64,000 nucleotides of DNA from Vibrio sp. RE88 (GTDB lineage Bacteria; Pseudomonadota; Gammaproteobacteria; Enterobacterales; Vibrionaceae). Below the pieces are notes generated by a model that saw only the letters and a program-made list of their open reading frames with translations, was not told the origin of the DNA and searched no databases. Positions 52,168 to 60,977 of the stretch are shown one piece after another; position 1 is the stretch's first letter; each line of letters starts with the position of its first letter. Both the position numbers and the translations under genes were made by a program. Location of the stretch: positions 310,001-374,000 of the forward strand of contig NZ_VTYQ01000006.1 of the NCBI RefSeq assembly GCF_013113835.1, in the 5' to 3' direction.

Positions 52168-53370
52168 TTACCACCAAGCTTCTACCTGCATACCAACACT
52201 GATTTCTGTGTCTTTACCAGTACCAAAAGCATTATCATTTTCTGCATCATTCAGGTACGTAGCGAATACTCGAATCTCAGGTCGAGACCAAAAACCCGCT
52301 TTAGGTACCCAAGCCTGTGCAACAGTAAACTTGCTACCTGCACTGTCTACGTTATTGATCTTTTCTGAGAAACCACCAATTTCCAGAATGGTACGCATTC
52401 TATCTGTCCATTTGTAGAGCGGACGAACTACAACGCTGAGTGTGGAATCATCCGTCGCAGTACCATCCACATCTGTGGCTGCGGCATAACGGATAGAGTG
52501 ACCAAGTTCAATTTTGTCTCCAACAGAAACAACACCCCAGTTAATCAGACGGTAACCTTTCGCATCATTGTTTGCGGCATCACGAACCAGACCATTACCG
52601 TGACCAAATGTCGTCATTTGCTCCGCGTAACCAGAATTCGCTAGCTGAAGGATTGTTTTATTGAAGCCACTATCTAATGATTGCTGAAGGCTTGCCGTAA
52701 ACATCAGGCTGTTGTCGGCATCCAGTGACTGACCACTACGTTCGTTACCTGCGTGATAATCCAAGCCAACTTCCAAATCTGCATTTTCCCACATTGGGAT
52801 ACCAGCGTATCGAACATCGGCAATAACAGCCGTCGTTTCCTGACCGTCATCTAGATCGCCAGCCACAGTGTCTTGTAGAAGCGCAACAGACAGCTTACCC
52901 GGCCCCATATTAATGTGTTCAACACCACCACCGATACCGCTGACGTCCCAGTAGTAGTTATCCACGATATGAACATCGTGACGTTGGTAGTAACGTTCAC
53001 CCGCCCAAATAGTGATGTCTTTATCTTCAAATAAACCTGTTGCCTGAACGTTCAGCTGTGCTACTTCAACACTGCGATCTTTGGAGTTTTGGTCTTGCCC
53101 TTCCCAGTATTTAAGCATCGAGTCAACAACGAATGACACATCATCCTCTGCGTACACTTCTTTTTTCAGGCCAAACTCACCATACAGATCATCTTCGTTA
53201 CCAAGACGACCGACCTTGTTCACTTCCCACTTGCTGTTAGAACCGCCCTCGTTACTCAGTCCGACACCACCGCGCATGTAGCCGTAAAATTCGACGGGAG
53301 AAGTGGCGGCTAATGTACTGGTTGACAGGATGGCAACGGAAAGTGCGCTGGCAATAGGTAATAGTTTCAT
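52168..53370 (-). CDS. lamB: Maltoporin LamB
   Basis: This 400-aa outer-membrane 18-strand porin is for maltodextrins. It has a signal peptide (KLLPIASALSVAILSTSTLAA), then VEFYGYMRGGVGLSNEGG, the LamB first strand. WAGERYYQRHDVHIVDNYYWDVSG is the conserved strand with the aromatic slide, and the C-terminal strand ends VGMQVEAWW with terminal Trp for outer-membrane assembly. It is not next to malEFG here. Two tandem palindromes lie 64-91 nt upstream of the ATG and may be operators. Confidence 0.93.
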   Translation of the reverse strand: MKLLPIASALSVAILSTSTLAATSPVEFYGYMRGGVGLSNEGGSNSKWEVNKVGRLGNEDDLYGEFGLKKEVYAEDDVSFVVDSMLKYWEGQDQNSKDRSVEVAQLNVQATGLFEDKDITIWAGERYYQRHDVHIVDNYYWDVSGIGGGVEHINMGPGKLSVALLQDTVAGDLDDGQETTAVIADVRYAGIPMWENADLEVGLDYHAGNERSGQSLDADNSLMFTASLQQSLDSGFNKTILQLANSGYAEQMTTFGHGNGLVRDAANNDAKGYRLINWGVVSVGDKIELGHSIRYAAATDVDGTATDDSTLSVVVRPLYKWTDRMRTILEIGGFSEKINNVDSAGSKFTVAQAWVPKAGFWSRPEIRVFATYLNDAENDNAFGTGKDTEISVGMQVEAWW

Positions 53371-53433
53371 AATCCTTTCCTTGTAGCGTTAAAGCTCAAT
53401 TGATTCACTCAAGTTTGTATATTTTATGATTTA

Positions 53434-53461
53434 TGGGAACAATCCCATGGGATCGATCCCA
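53434..53461. promoter_or_regulatory. Two adjacent 14-bp palindromes, candidate operator of lamB
   Basis: TGGGAACAATCCCA and TGGGATCGATCCCA lie back to back, both of the form TGGGA-N4-TCCCA. They are 64-91 nt upstream of the lamB ATG, in a 310-nt gap with no coding frame. They do not match the MalT box clearly. Confidence 0.6.
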
Positions 53462-53680
53462 TCCTGAAGTGATAATTTAATCAAGGAAAGTAATCAGCAT
53501 GATTATTGTGATCAGCGTAACTATTAGGCTTATTAATAAGTGAGCTAGTTATCGGTTTGACAACCGAGTAAAGAGCTCATAATTTGTTCAACTAGAAATC
53601 AGGGAGGAGATGGGAAAATTTGGAGTGTTAAGCCATTTAAGGCATTGATTAATTATACAAAATCAAAATAAGGTGGCCAC

Positions 53681-54325
53681 TTACTGTGACCACTTTTCTT
53701 TATGAATCAGCTGGTTGAGCTCCTCTCGCTTGAGCCAACCAAACTCTTCAAGCTCGGGCTTATCATTAAATTTCGACACGTAACCTAGACACAAATAGCC
53801 GATAATATCCTTGTCTTCAGGAATACCCAGCACACTTCTAAGCACTTCATCATGAATAATGCTAACCCAACCAAGACCGATGTTTTCTGCTCTGGCTGCC
53901 AGCCACATATTCTGAATGGCGCAAACCGTACTATAGAGATCCATTTCAGGCTTAATTGTCCGCCCTATGACCACAGGGCCATTGCGTTCTCTGTCACATG
54001 TGACGCATATTCCTAGCGGTGCTTCCAAGATGCCTTCAAGTTTGAAGCTACGATATTGTTCACGTTTCTCTTCGGAGAATTGCTCAGCTGATTCTAGCCT
54101 AGCCTTATCATACCCCTGCTTGATAGCCTTCTTGGTTTCCTCTTCGGTGACAAGAATGAAGTCCCAAGGCTGCATAAAACCAACACTAGGGGCATGATGC
54201 CCAGCGGTAAGAATTCTCAACAACACATCTTCTGGAATTGCTTTAGGAATGAAATCGCGACGTACATCCCGACGGGAAAAGATCACTTTATACAGTGCAT
54301 CCCTTTCTTCTTCATTAATGAACAT
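53681..54325 (-). CDS. bluB: 5,6-dimethylbenzimidazole synthase (BluB-type nitroreductase fold)
   Basis: This 214-aa flavoenzyme breaks down FMN to the lower ligand of vitamin B12. BluB-typical phrases are visible: SRRDVRRDF near the N-terminus, AGHHAPSVGFMQPWDFI, a GRTIKPEMDLYSTVCAIQNM helix and AARAENIGLGWVSI. BluB is favoured over other nitroreductases by these. No cobalamin riboswitch was seen in the gap upstream. Confidence 0.87.
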   Translation of the reverse strand: MFINEEERDALYKVIFSRRDVRRDFIPKAIPEDVLLRILTAGHHAPSVGFMQPWDFILVTEEETKKAIKQGYDKARLESAEQFSEEKREQYRSFKLEGILEAPLGICVTCDRERNGPVVIGRTIKPEMDLYSTVCAIQNMWLAARAENIGLGWVSIIHDEVLRSVLGIPEDKDIIGYLCLGYVSKFNDKPELEEFGWLKREELNQLIHKEKWSQ

Positions 54326-54415
54326 ACGTGCTCTCCCTCAAAAAGTGAGAATTGTATTAGTAATGCTTAGGAACGCCAAGAGACGAGCGCGCTTAATCAG
54401 AATTAATTGGAAGGT

Positions 54416-54808
54416 TCAGGTTGTTTCGTCGTCATATGGCAGGTCCTCAGGATCTACGCCGATGTAATCAGGCTCAACATAATCGGGTAACTGAACCGCA
54501 CGTATCGAATGTTGCCCCATAAGTAAAGCCTTGCATACTCGATGCATACCATCCATTATCCTTCCCTGATGACACAATATGATTGGATAGGATAAATCCA
54601 CATAGTTAATTAAAGCAGCATGCTCAAGGACACTTCGGCAAGTCGGTTTCGCCCCACCGAGTTCATACCAAAACTCTTCATCCAGCTCACTGATATCAGA
54701 GATAGGCACGTCTATAATGGGAAGCTTTTTAGTAATTTCGATTAACCTAAGAACATCCCACGCCAATAAACCCTGCTCAGATTGGCGAAAATGATATTGT
54801 TGGCGCAT
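54416..54808 (-). CDS. Hypothetical protein with ParB-like phrase, 130 aa
   Basis: The protein has a strong ribosome site (AAGGAAT). It contains FRQSEQGLLAWDVLRLIEITK near the N-terminus, then YPIILCHQGRIMDGMHRVCKALLMG, which resembles the ParB/Srx nuclease-like core (D-G-x-HR-x-x-A). The acidic C-terminus ends EDLPYDDETT. I do not know a function. Confidence 0.75.
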   Translation of the reverse strand: MRQQYHFRQSEQGLLAWDVLRLIEITKKLPIIDVPISDISELDEEFWYELGGAKPTCRSVLEHAALINYVDLSYPIILCHQGRIMDGMHRVCKALLMGQHSIRAVQLPDYVEPDYIGVDPEDLPYDDETT

Positions 54809-54821
54809 AGAGATTCCTTAT

Positions 54822-55196
54822 CTAAGCCATTAAATAGAAAAAGAGCAGAACACTCACTGTTCCAAATACAATCCACGAAAGGTGCCTGCCCTTCGAGCCC
54901 CAAAAAGCCACAGCACAGTGGATAGCAAATGTGGTCGCGATTATTTTTACGACTGTCGATTGACTAAACCCAGGCTGAGTGAGGCTGAAAACAATGGCAG
55001 CAAACCCTATCCAAGCGACAGAGGTTAGGTGCCAAGCGAAACGCAAAGTGCGCTTGGTAAAGTCATCGCTCCCAAAAAGCTTAGGCAAGTTGTCTCGATT
55101 GAATAGCCGCATCAGGATATAGCGTTCACCAAGGTAGGAATGAATGAACGAAATGGCAATCAGCAGCAAAGCGGACACGTATAAGGTAAGTTCCAT
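54822..55196 (-). CDS. Small integral membrane protein, 124 aa
   Basis: There are four membrane segments: LTLYVSALLLIAISFIHSYLGE, FAWHLTSVAWIGFAAIVFSL, STVVKIIATTFAIHCAVAFW and LSWIVFGTVSVLLFFYLM. The SYLGERYIL and RFAWHLTSVAW phrases recur in related uncharacterised bacterial membrane proteins. It lies 13 nt before the ParB-like gene on the same strand. Confidence 0.75.
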   Translation of the reverse strand: MELTLYVSALLLIAISFIHSYLGERYILMRLFNRDNLPKLFGSDDFTKRTLRFAWHLTSVAWIGFAAIVFSLTQPGFSQSTVVKIIATTFAIHCAVAFWGSKGRHLSWIVFGTVSVLLFFYLMA

Positions 55197-55240
55197 TTCT
55201 TAAACCTTATCCAAAAAATAAATTCTGATACAACAACTCA

Positions 55241-55600
55241 TTATTCTGCCAAATCGACTTGTACGATGGAGAAGCTATTCTTGTTGCAGTCTACGATATG
55301 AGTCATCAATCCGCCCCAGAACTGGTTTTCAGGTGGGCCCGTAAATTCAACGTCTCTTGCTGTTAAGGTCTCGTAGAAGCTACGGATGTTTTTGACTTCC
55401 AGGCTAAAACCTAAAAATCGCCCCGCTTCAAACTCACCGCTTTCTTCTTCCTCCAGCAACACCTGAACGTTCTCCAACTGGTAACCGATGAACCCTTCTT
55501 CTGGGGAGCCGAATACCTTGTTGAGTCCAAGTTTTTCCGTGTAGAAATTTTCTGACTCGATTAAACAACGACATGGGATTCTCATTGTGTTGATTTTCAC
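55241..55600 (-). CDS. VOC-family protein, 119 aa
   Basis: This is a single-chain VOC fold: a SENFYTEKLGL phrase after the first strand, GRFLGFSLEVKNIRSFYETL as the second module and a GGLMTHIVDCNKNSFSIVQ final strand. It resembles glyoxalase/dioxygenase superfamily members, but its substrate is unknown. Confidence 0.84.
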   Translation of the reverse strand: MKINTMRIPCRCLIESENFYTEKLGLNKVFGSPEEGFIGYQLENVQVLLEEEESGEFEAGRFLGFSLEVKNIRSFYETLTARDVEFTGPPENQFWGGLMTHIVDCNKNSFSIVQVDLAE

Positions 55601-55888
55601 TTTTCACGCACCTTGTGTTGGCTTCTCACCACTAAGCTAAACCATTTCCCTTCAAACGCAAAACAACTAACGCTACAGAATATAACGCTTTGTGTTGATT
55701 AATGGTTTGCGCACTTGTTCCTTCGCTTCTTTGCCAGAAAACCTCTTCTAGTGTGATGCCGATCTAGTTTGAAAATTAGATTCGATCGACAATCTGCGAT
55801 ATGTTTTGCAATGTTATAACATAACCATTATATTACTTGGCGTTCATCAGGTCGCCAAAGAAGAACCAATCTAAGGAAGACTTTCCAT

Positions 55889-56746
55889 ATGATGCTAAAA
55901 AAAGTAGCAGCACTTTGTGCGCTTTCATTTGCAAGCAGTGCAATGGCAGACGTAGTCGTGAAGGAAACAACCAAGTTTCAGGATGTGGCTGCGAAAGTAA
56001 ATCAGTTAACGAAACAAGGTGAGAAACCGCTGATTGTTATTGATATTGATAACACCCTTCTGACCTCTACTTCTGATATCGGTGGCGACATTTGGTACCA
56101 ATGGCAACGAGGTAAGCTGGATGTAAAACCTGCGGAAGGCGATAAAGTTGACTGTCTTTTCCAAGATTCTATTGGCCTACTCTACGAATTAGTACCAATG
56201 AAAATCATTGAAGACGACGTGCCAGCAACGGTAAGCGGTTGGCAGGACAAGGGGCTAACCGTCATGGCTCTGACATCCCGTTCACCAAACTATCGCTATG
56301 CAACTGAGCGTGAAATGATTCGCAACCAATACGACATGACACGTACCGCACTCAAAGAGAAGGGTTCTGACCAGCTTCCTGTTTACATTGATAACCCTAA
56401 GCGTCCTCTGAGCTACATCAACGGCATCATGATGACGACAGGTATGAACAAGGGCACCATGCTGGATTATATTCTGGATAAGACAGGCCAGAGCTTCAGC
56501 AGTGTCGTATTTATTGATGACAGTAAGAAAAACATCGTGAACATGGAAGAAGCGTATAAAGATGATGCTTCTGTCGACATGACGATTTTCCACTACACCA
56601 AAGTTGAAGAAGATCGTATCGCTGCAAATGGTGCCGTTCTAACGAAAGAGCAAGCCAACAAGATGGCAAGTGATTGGAAAGAGCTCAACCAAGTGCTGGA
56701 TAAGATCGCACCTGCCCGTATTGGTGACACTTGCCTCGGCCAGTAG
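55889..56746 (+). CDS. Periplasmic HAD-like protein (DUF2608)
   Basis: This 285-aa protein has a signal peptide (KKVAALCALSFASSAMA) and a haloacid-dehalogenase-like start IVIDIDNTLLTS (DxDxT-type, here DIDNT) near residue 50. VMALTSRSPNYRYATEREM follows, and FIDDSKKNIVNMEEA forms the distal acidic motif. DUF2608 proteins are exported HAD-like phosphatases of unknown substrate. AAGGAAG lies 9 nt before the ATG. Confidence 0.87.
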   Translation: MMLKKVAALCALSFASSAMADVVVKETTKFQDVAAKVNQLTKQGEKPLIVIDIDNTLLTSTSDIGGDIWYQWQRGKLDVKPAEGDKVDCLFQDSIGLLYELVPMKIIEDDVPATVSGWQDKGLTVMALTSRSPNYRYATEREMIRNQYDMTRTALKEKGSDQLPVYIDNPKRPLSYINGIMMTTGMNKGTMLDYILDKTGQSFSSVVFIDDSKKNIVNMEEAYKDDASVDMTIFHYTKVEEDRIAANGAVLTKEQANKMASDWKELNQVLDKIAPARIGDTCLGQ

Positions 56747-56876
56747 CGACTTGTGGGTGAAAACTGAATTTAAAGATTGTTGCGTGTGTCTGTACTCTTA
56801 AAAGTTAGCTCAAGGGCAAATTGGGGGCCCCACTGCGGACTTGATAGATAACGGACTCATGCAACGCCCTCTTAGA

Positions 56877-56903
56877 GCGATACCAAGATTGGTATCGCTT
56901 TTT
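56877..56903 (+). terminator. Rho-independent terminator
   Basis: GCGATACCAAGATTGGTATCGC stem-loop followed by TTTTTTC, about 130 nt past the DUF2608 gene and just before the convergent 56,907-57,422 gene. It could serve both sides. Confidence 0.85.
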
Positions 56904-56906
56904 TCG

Positions 56907-57422
56907 TCAAGCCATTTCGGCGCTTTCTTGATTTTGTTCATCTGCAACTTCAGCATCTCTTAGCTTTTGTATAAGCACAGGTAGATCATTGCGATAAAAG
57001 CTTGAGTTGTAGCCTTGCGCAGCAGATGGTAAAGCTTGGACAAACTGACACAATGGCTCAAAAGGCACTGTGGATTCATCATCACTACTATTCGGGATGA
57101 GCAACACCTTCTCATTCACCGTCAACAATACGCTTTCTAATGACTGTTCGTAATGTTCGACGTTTTCAGACGTTATTGGTTGAAACACGAAAAAGTAGTT
57201 AGGCAATCGAATAATCGAGCTCTCATCCTGCTTTGATAAGGCGCCAGAAAACACCCATTGCTGTGCTTCTGATTTGAATCGCTTCTTCATTTTTTCAACA
57301 CGAGTGGTCAACGTTTTTTTCGCGTCTTGGGCTTCCTTCTTACGTTTAGCTTCAAAATAGAAGTACAAGGCAAAGAGGGTTAATAGAACAAAAAGGAGCG
57401 CAATAAGAATAAAAAAAGGCAT
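56907..57422 (-). CDS. Hypothetical single-pass membrane protein, 171 aa
   Basis: There is one N-terminal membrane helix (FFILIALLFVLLTLFALYFYF), then a basic coiled coil (EAKRKKEAQDAKKTLTTRVEKM) and a soluble domain with IIRLPNYFFVFQPITS and FEPLCQFVQALPSAAQGY. No family recognised. Orientation places the bulk in the cytoplasm. Confidence 0.7.
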   Translation of the reverse strand: MPFFILIALLFVLLTLFALYFYFEAKRKKEAQDAKKTLTTRVEKMKKRFKSEAQQWVFSGALSKQDESSIIRLPNYFFVFQPITSENVEHYEQSLESVLLTVNEKVLLIPNSSDDESTVPFEPLCQFVQALPSAAQGYNSSFYRNDLPVLIQKLRDAEVADEQNQESAEMA

Positions 57423-57857
57423 GGTGATTTGCTTAGAATTAGGTGCTGAGTAGCTGAAAATAAAAGGAATTATACAAAATGATTCCTTTCATAACCAAAG
57501 GTTAATAGCAATTTAGTGAATTCCGAAACATTCCGTGCGGGTTGAGCTTAATAACAAGCATAAAATACCCATTGAAAGTCATCTAATGCAAACGGGCCAG
57601 AAGAAAACCTATCCTTTTCCGCCAACCCTCGTAATGTGCTAAAACTACTAGCTTCAAGGTTATGGTGAGGTAAGTGGGAGTTTAGTTACGCCATGGCCAG
57701 CATAGGGGATTAAACTCTACAAATCGTTACACATCACCAACCTATATGCCATCGTACTAACCTATTTGAAAGTATTACATGATGCATCATCTAAAGTGCT
57801 AGCACTAGATTGAGGTTTGGCATGAAATTTAAACTCAAGGGTTAGCTTATGACTAGT
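57423..57857. other. AT-rich gap without a gene
   Basis: No coding frame, RNA gene or clear attC-type integron repeat is visible. The sequence must contain the promoter of the minus-strand gene ending at 56,907. Its right half has a palindrome, ATGATGCATCAT (57,780-57,791). Confidence 0.5.
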
Positions 57858-58403
57858 TCATTCAGACACTAACTCAGAGTAGAAATAATCATCAGGTTCA
57901 AGTTTTGTCTCTTTAATTCCCATTATTATAGTTCCATCATCATGAATGTATGAGAACCCTGCATAACTCGAGTCATTAATATTAACTTTCATTAAAATAA
58001 CAATACTTTTTGAGCTTGCGTGCTCTAGTCTTATTGGAACTTGTTTGTATTGAAGTTCATTGTCAGCACTGGGGTTTAACCTTTCAATTAGACTCCTCAT
58101 GACAGATGTAGCAACTTTAACTTTAGAGGAAGTATCTGTTAAGTTATGAACTAAGAGTTCAGGTGCAGAATCAAAATCACTTTTTACTTCAATAAGGACT
58201 CTTTTTTCATCATCGATGCTAATTCCTTCAATACAAAGGCTGGTTTTCTTTTCAAGTTTACAACTAGGATAGTAATCCGTGATTCCTGAACTTTGCAGGT
58301 CGATCTCGTATGCTGACAAGTAAGAAGATCCCATAATGAACATAGAGGGAACCACAAAAGCCCGAAAGAAAACACCAATCATCATAACTACATAATTACC
58401 CAT
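57858..58403 (-). CDS. Hypothetical exported protein, 181 aa
   Basis: The N-terminus is a membrane/signal segment (VVMMIGVFFRAFVVPSMFIMGS). The rest is beta-rich: SSGITDYYPSCKLEKKTSLCIEGI, VLIEVKSDFDSAPELLVHNL, then YAGFSYIHDDGTIIMGI. Two cysteines may form a disulphide. No family recognised. It is more AT-rich than its neighbours and sits next to the integron integrase fragment, so it may be of foreign origin. Confidence 0.6.
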   Translation of the reverse strand: MGNYVVMMIGVFFRAFVVPSMFIMGSSYLSAYEIDLQSSGITDYYPSCKLEKKTSLCIEGISIDDEKRVLIEVKSDFDSAPELLVHNLTDTSSKVKVATSVMRSLIERLNPSADNELQYKQVPIRLEHASSKSIVILMKVNINDSSYAGFSYIHDDGTIIMGIKETKLEPDDYFYSELVSE

Positions 58404-58437
58404 AATCTAATAGTTAGCCAGGGCATATAACACAACC

Positions 58438-58617
58438 ATGTTGATGCATCAAACGTTTCGTCATAGCTTTGCAACACACCTATTGCAGGCAGGAAGAGAC
58501 ATTCGCAGTGTTCAGGAGCTGTTGGGTCACAATGACGTTAAGACGACACAGATCTACACCCATGTTATCGGTCAACACTATGCAGGAACCGTCAGTCCTT
58601 TGGATAACTTGAACTAA
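58438..58617 (+). pseudogene. C-terminal fragment of an integron integrase (IntI)
   Basis: Plus-strand 59-residue frame: [20 protein letters not shown], then [19 protein letters not shown] and [12 protein letters not shown]. It carries the tyrosine-recombinase box HxFRHSFAT..LL, LGH and the catalytic Tyr (IYTHV), and the wording is that of Vibrio chromosomal IntI. About 260 N-terminal residues are missing; the fragment ends at a natural stop, 2 nt before the convergent RRF_GI gene. It is a displaced, non-functional remnant. Confidence 0.85.
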
Positions 58618-58618
58618 A

Positions 58619-59008
58619 TTACAGAACTTCTGACTCAAACCTAGCGGTACGAGCTTCTGAGAGTGAGCAGCCAGTGCGTTCCATCAACTCAGTGAGTGTA
58701 ATCGTCGGGTCGGCAAGCAGTATGCGCTTAAGACGTTCTTCAGTGGATTCTCGTGGTGTAACACTTTGATTGATTTGTACATTCAACTTACTCAACACAA
58801 AGTCGAATTCTGTCGATTGCTCAGATAGGTTATTAAACAACTCAAGTAGTGCCTCGGGTTGACCAATCAGTTGCCAGTTTCTCGAACGACGAACACGCTT
58901 GAGCTCACAGTCGTGCTGTTTAGCGACAATACGCAGCTGCTTGTTCGCGTCACCACCAATTCTATGAATAAGCGAAGGGAGAGAGATAACAAGGTTTTCT
59001 GATGGCAT
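58619..59008 (-). CDS. Ribosome-recycling-factor-like protein (RRF_GI family)
   Basis: This 129-aa protein has VISLPSLIHRIGGDANKQLRIVAKQHDCELKRVRRSRNW at the N-terminus and a C-terminal helix-turn-helix-like end (DPTITLTELMERTGCSLSEARTARFE). It matches the short RRF_GI proteins of gammaproteobacteria that are named after ribosome recycling factor; real recycling activity is not shown. Its neighbour on the same strand is the GGDEF-EAL gene 50 nt upstream. Confidence 0.75.
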   Translation of the reverse strand: MPSENLVISLPSLIHRIGGDANKQLRIVAKQHDCELKRVRRSRNWQLIGQPEALLELFNNLSEQSTEFDFVLSKLNVQINQSVTPRESTEERLKRILLADPTITLTELMERTGCSLSEARTARFESEVL

Positions 59009-59058
59009 TGCAGGGCTCAGTTAACGGACAACCGAGATACTCTACCTGACAATCAGGC

Positions 59059-60837
59059 TCATGCCGAGGCTTTACTTGGGTCAGAGCTGACATTAAATAG
59101 CGAAAAGAACTCTTTACCAGACAGAGGCTGAGAGAAGAGATAACCCTGATACTCATCGCAGTTTTCCTGACGCAGTACCTCTAGCTGCTGTTCGTCCTCG
59201 ACGCCTTCTGCAATAACCTTGATATTTAAGCTGTGACCCATCTGGACTATCGTTCTGAGTAGCATACGATCTGCTTCGTGAATCGCACACTCATCGACAA
59301 AACACTTATCAATTTTAAGCACATCAACAGGGAGCTGTTTTAAGTAGCGCAAGCAGGAATACTCCACCCCGAAATCATCAATCGCCACAGAGATACCCAA
59401 TGCTCTCAACTGCCCACAGATATCGGTCACCGCATCTGGGTCACTCATCAAAGCTGACTCGGTGATTTCAATCTGAAGTAGATGTGAAGGCAAACGCACC
59501 TCGCGCAAGATTTCACAAATCACTTTGAACAAGTCAGTATGATCAAACTGCACGTTTGAGACATTGACGGACACGCACAGATCCACACCCGCATCGTGCC
59601 ACTCTTTGATTTGCTTGCACGCCTCACGCAACACCCAATGACCAAGGGGAACAATCTGAGCCGTTTTCTCAGCCACTGGAATAAACTCAGCGGGCGTTAT
59701 TGAGCCAAGTTGAGGATGCTTCCAACGTACCAGCGCCTCTGCTCCCACCACTTCTGACGTCGTCGCTGACACTTTAGGTTGGTAATACAAAACGAACTGG
59801 TCTTTAGCCAGCGCGTTTTTGATTTCCGTTTCAATTTGATGCTGCCGAATTGTTTCACCTAACAACTCGTCATCAAACCAACACACAGAACCAGCCCCTT
59901 CTGAGCGGGCTTTATATAAAGCAAAGTCTGCGTTTTTGACCCAGACATCGAGATTGTCGGCCGCATCTCTGGCAAACGCCACCCCAATACAGAACCCGAG
60001 CCGGTGAGAGGTATTGTTAACATTGAAAAGGGTCTTCTTATGCCTGAGCAGAATTTCAATGGTTTCATCTAAGACCAATTCGACATCATGGGATTCAGCG
60101 ATTAGTACAAACTCATCACCTCCTAAGCGATAGAGTTTGCCATAGCCCCCAATCAACTCATTGATGTGATTGGCAAACGCCACAAGTAAAATGTCACCAT
60201 GACGGTATCCCAAACGATCATTAACGTTCTTGAACCCATCAAGCCCAATGTGCAGTAAACCAAAATGCTCGGCGTTTTCTTTGTTTACTTGTTTAATGTC
60301 GCTAAAGAAAGCGTGAAGGTTTGGCAGCTTAGTCAGATAATCCGTTACACTCTCTTGCTTATACGCCATGGCCTGTTCGCGAACTTTGACATAAAAATAC
60401 GCCATGATGGTCGCGAACACAGTAATTGCACTGACTTCCGTCGCCACCTCAATAAAGAGTTGTAAGTCCGTTGAAGTGAGTTGGTAAAGATACCCATTCA
60501 CTAACGCAGCACCAACAGCAATTGGCCACAAAGTCCCCGGGAAAAGTACGATGTAACAGAGTGGGATGAGTATTAAGGCGTCTCTGACGGAACCGATTTC
60601 AAATGGTTGAACCAACCCACCAATCAGAAACATCGCTACAGAAGAAAATGCAAACAAGTGGCGTAAAGTAAGATCGTTAGCAATCAAAGCCAAGATCATC
60701 AATATCGGAAAAATAAAGAATATGCGTGACCAACTGTGGTCCTGATTTACCAGTCCATAGGAGACAACCCCTACCGCGCAAAGAAAGGCAAGGTTAGCAA
60801 TGATTTTTACCCACTCTGTACCATTATTCTTCTGCAC
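59059..60837 (-). CDS. Membrane GGDEF-EAL protein (cyclic di-GMP metabolism)
   Basis: In this 592-aa protein residues 1-155 hold six or so membrane segments, likely a sensor. The GGDEF domain has LYRLGGDEF near residue 237, so the synthase motif is intact. The EAL domain (about 340-590) has GAEALVRWKHP near 367, and ESALMSDP, IDDFGVEYSCL, LKIDKCFV and IAEGVEDEQQ, so the phosphodiesterase metal ligands are present. Either or both activities are possible. A separate promoter upstream is likely. Confidence 0.93.
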   Translation of the reverse strand: MQKNNGTEWVKIIANLAFLCAVGVVSYGLVNQDHSWSRIFFIFPILMILALIANDLTLRHLFAFSSVAMFLIGGLVQPFEIGSVRDALILIPLCYIVLFPGTLWPIAVGAALVNGYLYQLTSTDLQLFIEVATEVSAITVFATIMAYFYVKVREQAMAYKQESVTDYLTKLPNLHAFFSDIKQVNKENAEHFGLLHIGLDGFKNVNDRLGYRHGDILLVAFANHINELIGGYGKLYRLGGDEFVLIAESHDVELVLDETIEILLRHKKTLFNVNNTSHRLGFCIGVAFARDAADNLDVWVKNADFALYKARSEGAGSVCWFDDELLGETIRQHQIETEIKNALAKDQFVLYYQPKVSATTSEVVGAEALVRWKHPQLGSITPAEFIPVAEKTAQIVPLGHWVLREACKQIKEWHDAGVDLCVSVNVSNVQFDHTDLFKVICEILREVRLPSHLLQIEITESALMSDPDAVTDICGQLRALGISVAIDDFGVEYSCLRYLKQLPVDVLKIDKCFVDECAIHEADRMLLRTIVQMGHSLNIKVIAEGVEDEQQLEVLRQENCDEYQGYLFSQPLSGKEFFSLFNVSSDPSKASA

Positions 60838-60930
60838 GCTGCTTCCTTAACTGCATAAGCACGTTTGTCGAGGTTATCGGTCTATCCATTAAAATTAGTA
60901 ATAAATCTATTAATTGCCTACTTTTGGCAT

Positions 60931-60956
60931 AAAAAAACCTCCCTTGTGGGAGGTTT
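60931..60956 (-). terminator. Rho-independent terminator
   Basis: On the minus strand AACCTCCC-ACAA-GGGAGGTT is followed by TTTTT. It lies 22 nt past the coiled-coil gene stop at 60,978. Confidence 0.88.
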
Positions 60957-60977
60957 CATATCAATCTCAGTGCGATG

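Noticed and set aside
53371..53680. MalT box before lamB
   Set aside because: GGATGGG-like pieces occur, but only as part of the palindromes; no repeated GGGGA(T/G)GAGG-type sites are seen.
57780..57860. attC-like integron repeat after the 181-aa gene
   Set aside because: No paired core sites of the GTTRRRY type with the expected folded structure could be drawn.
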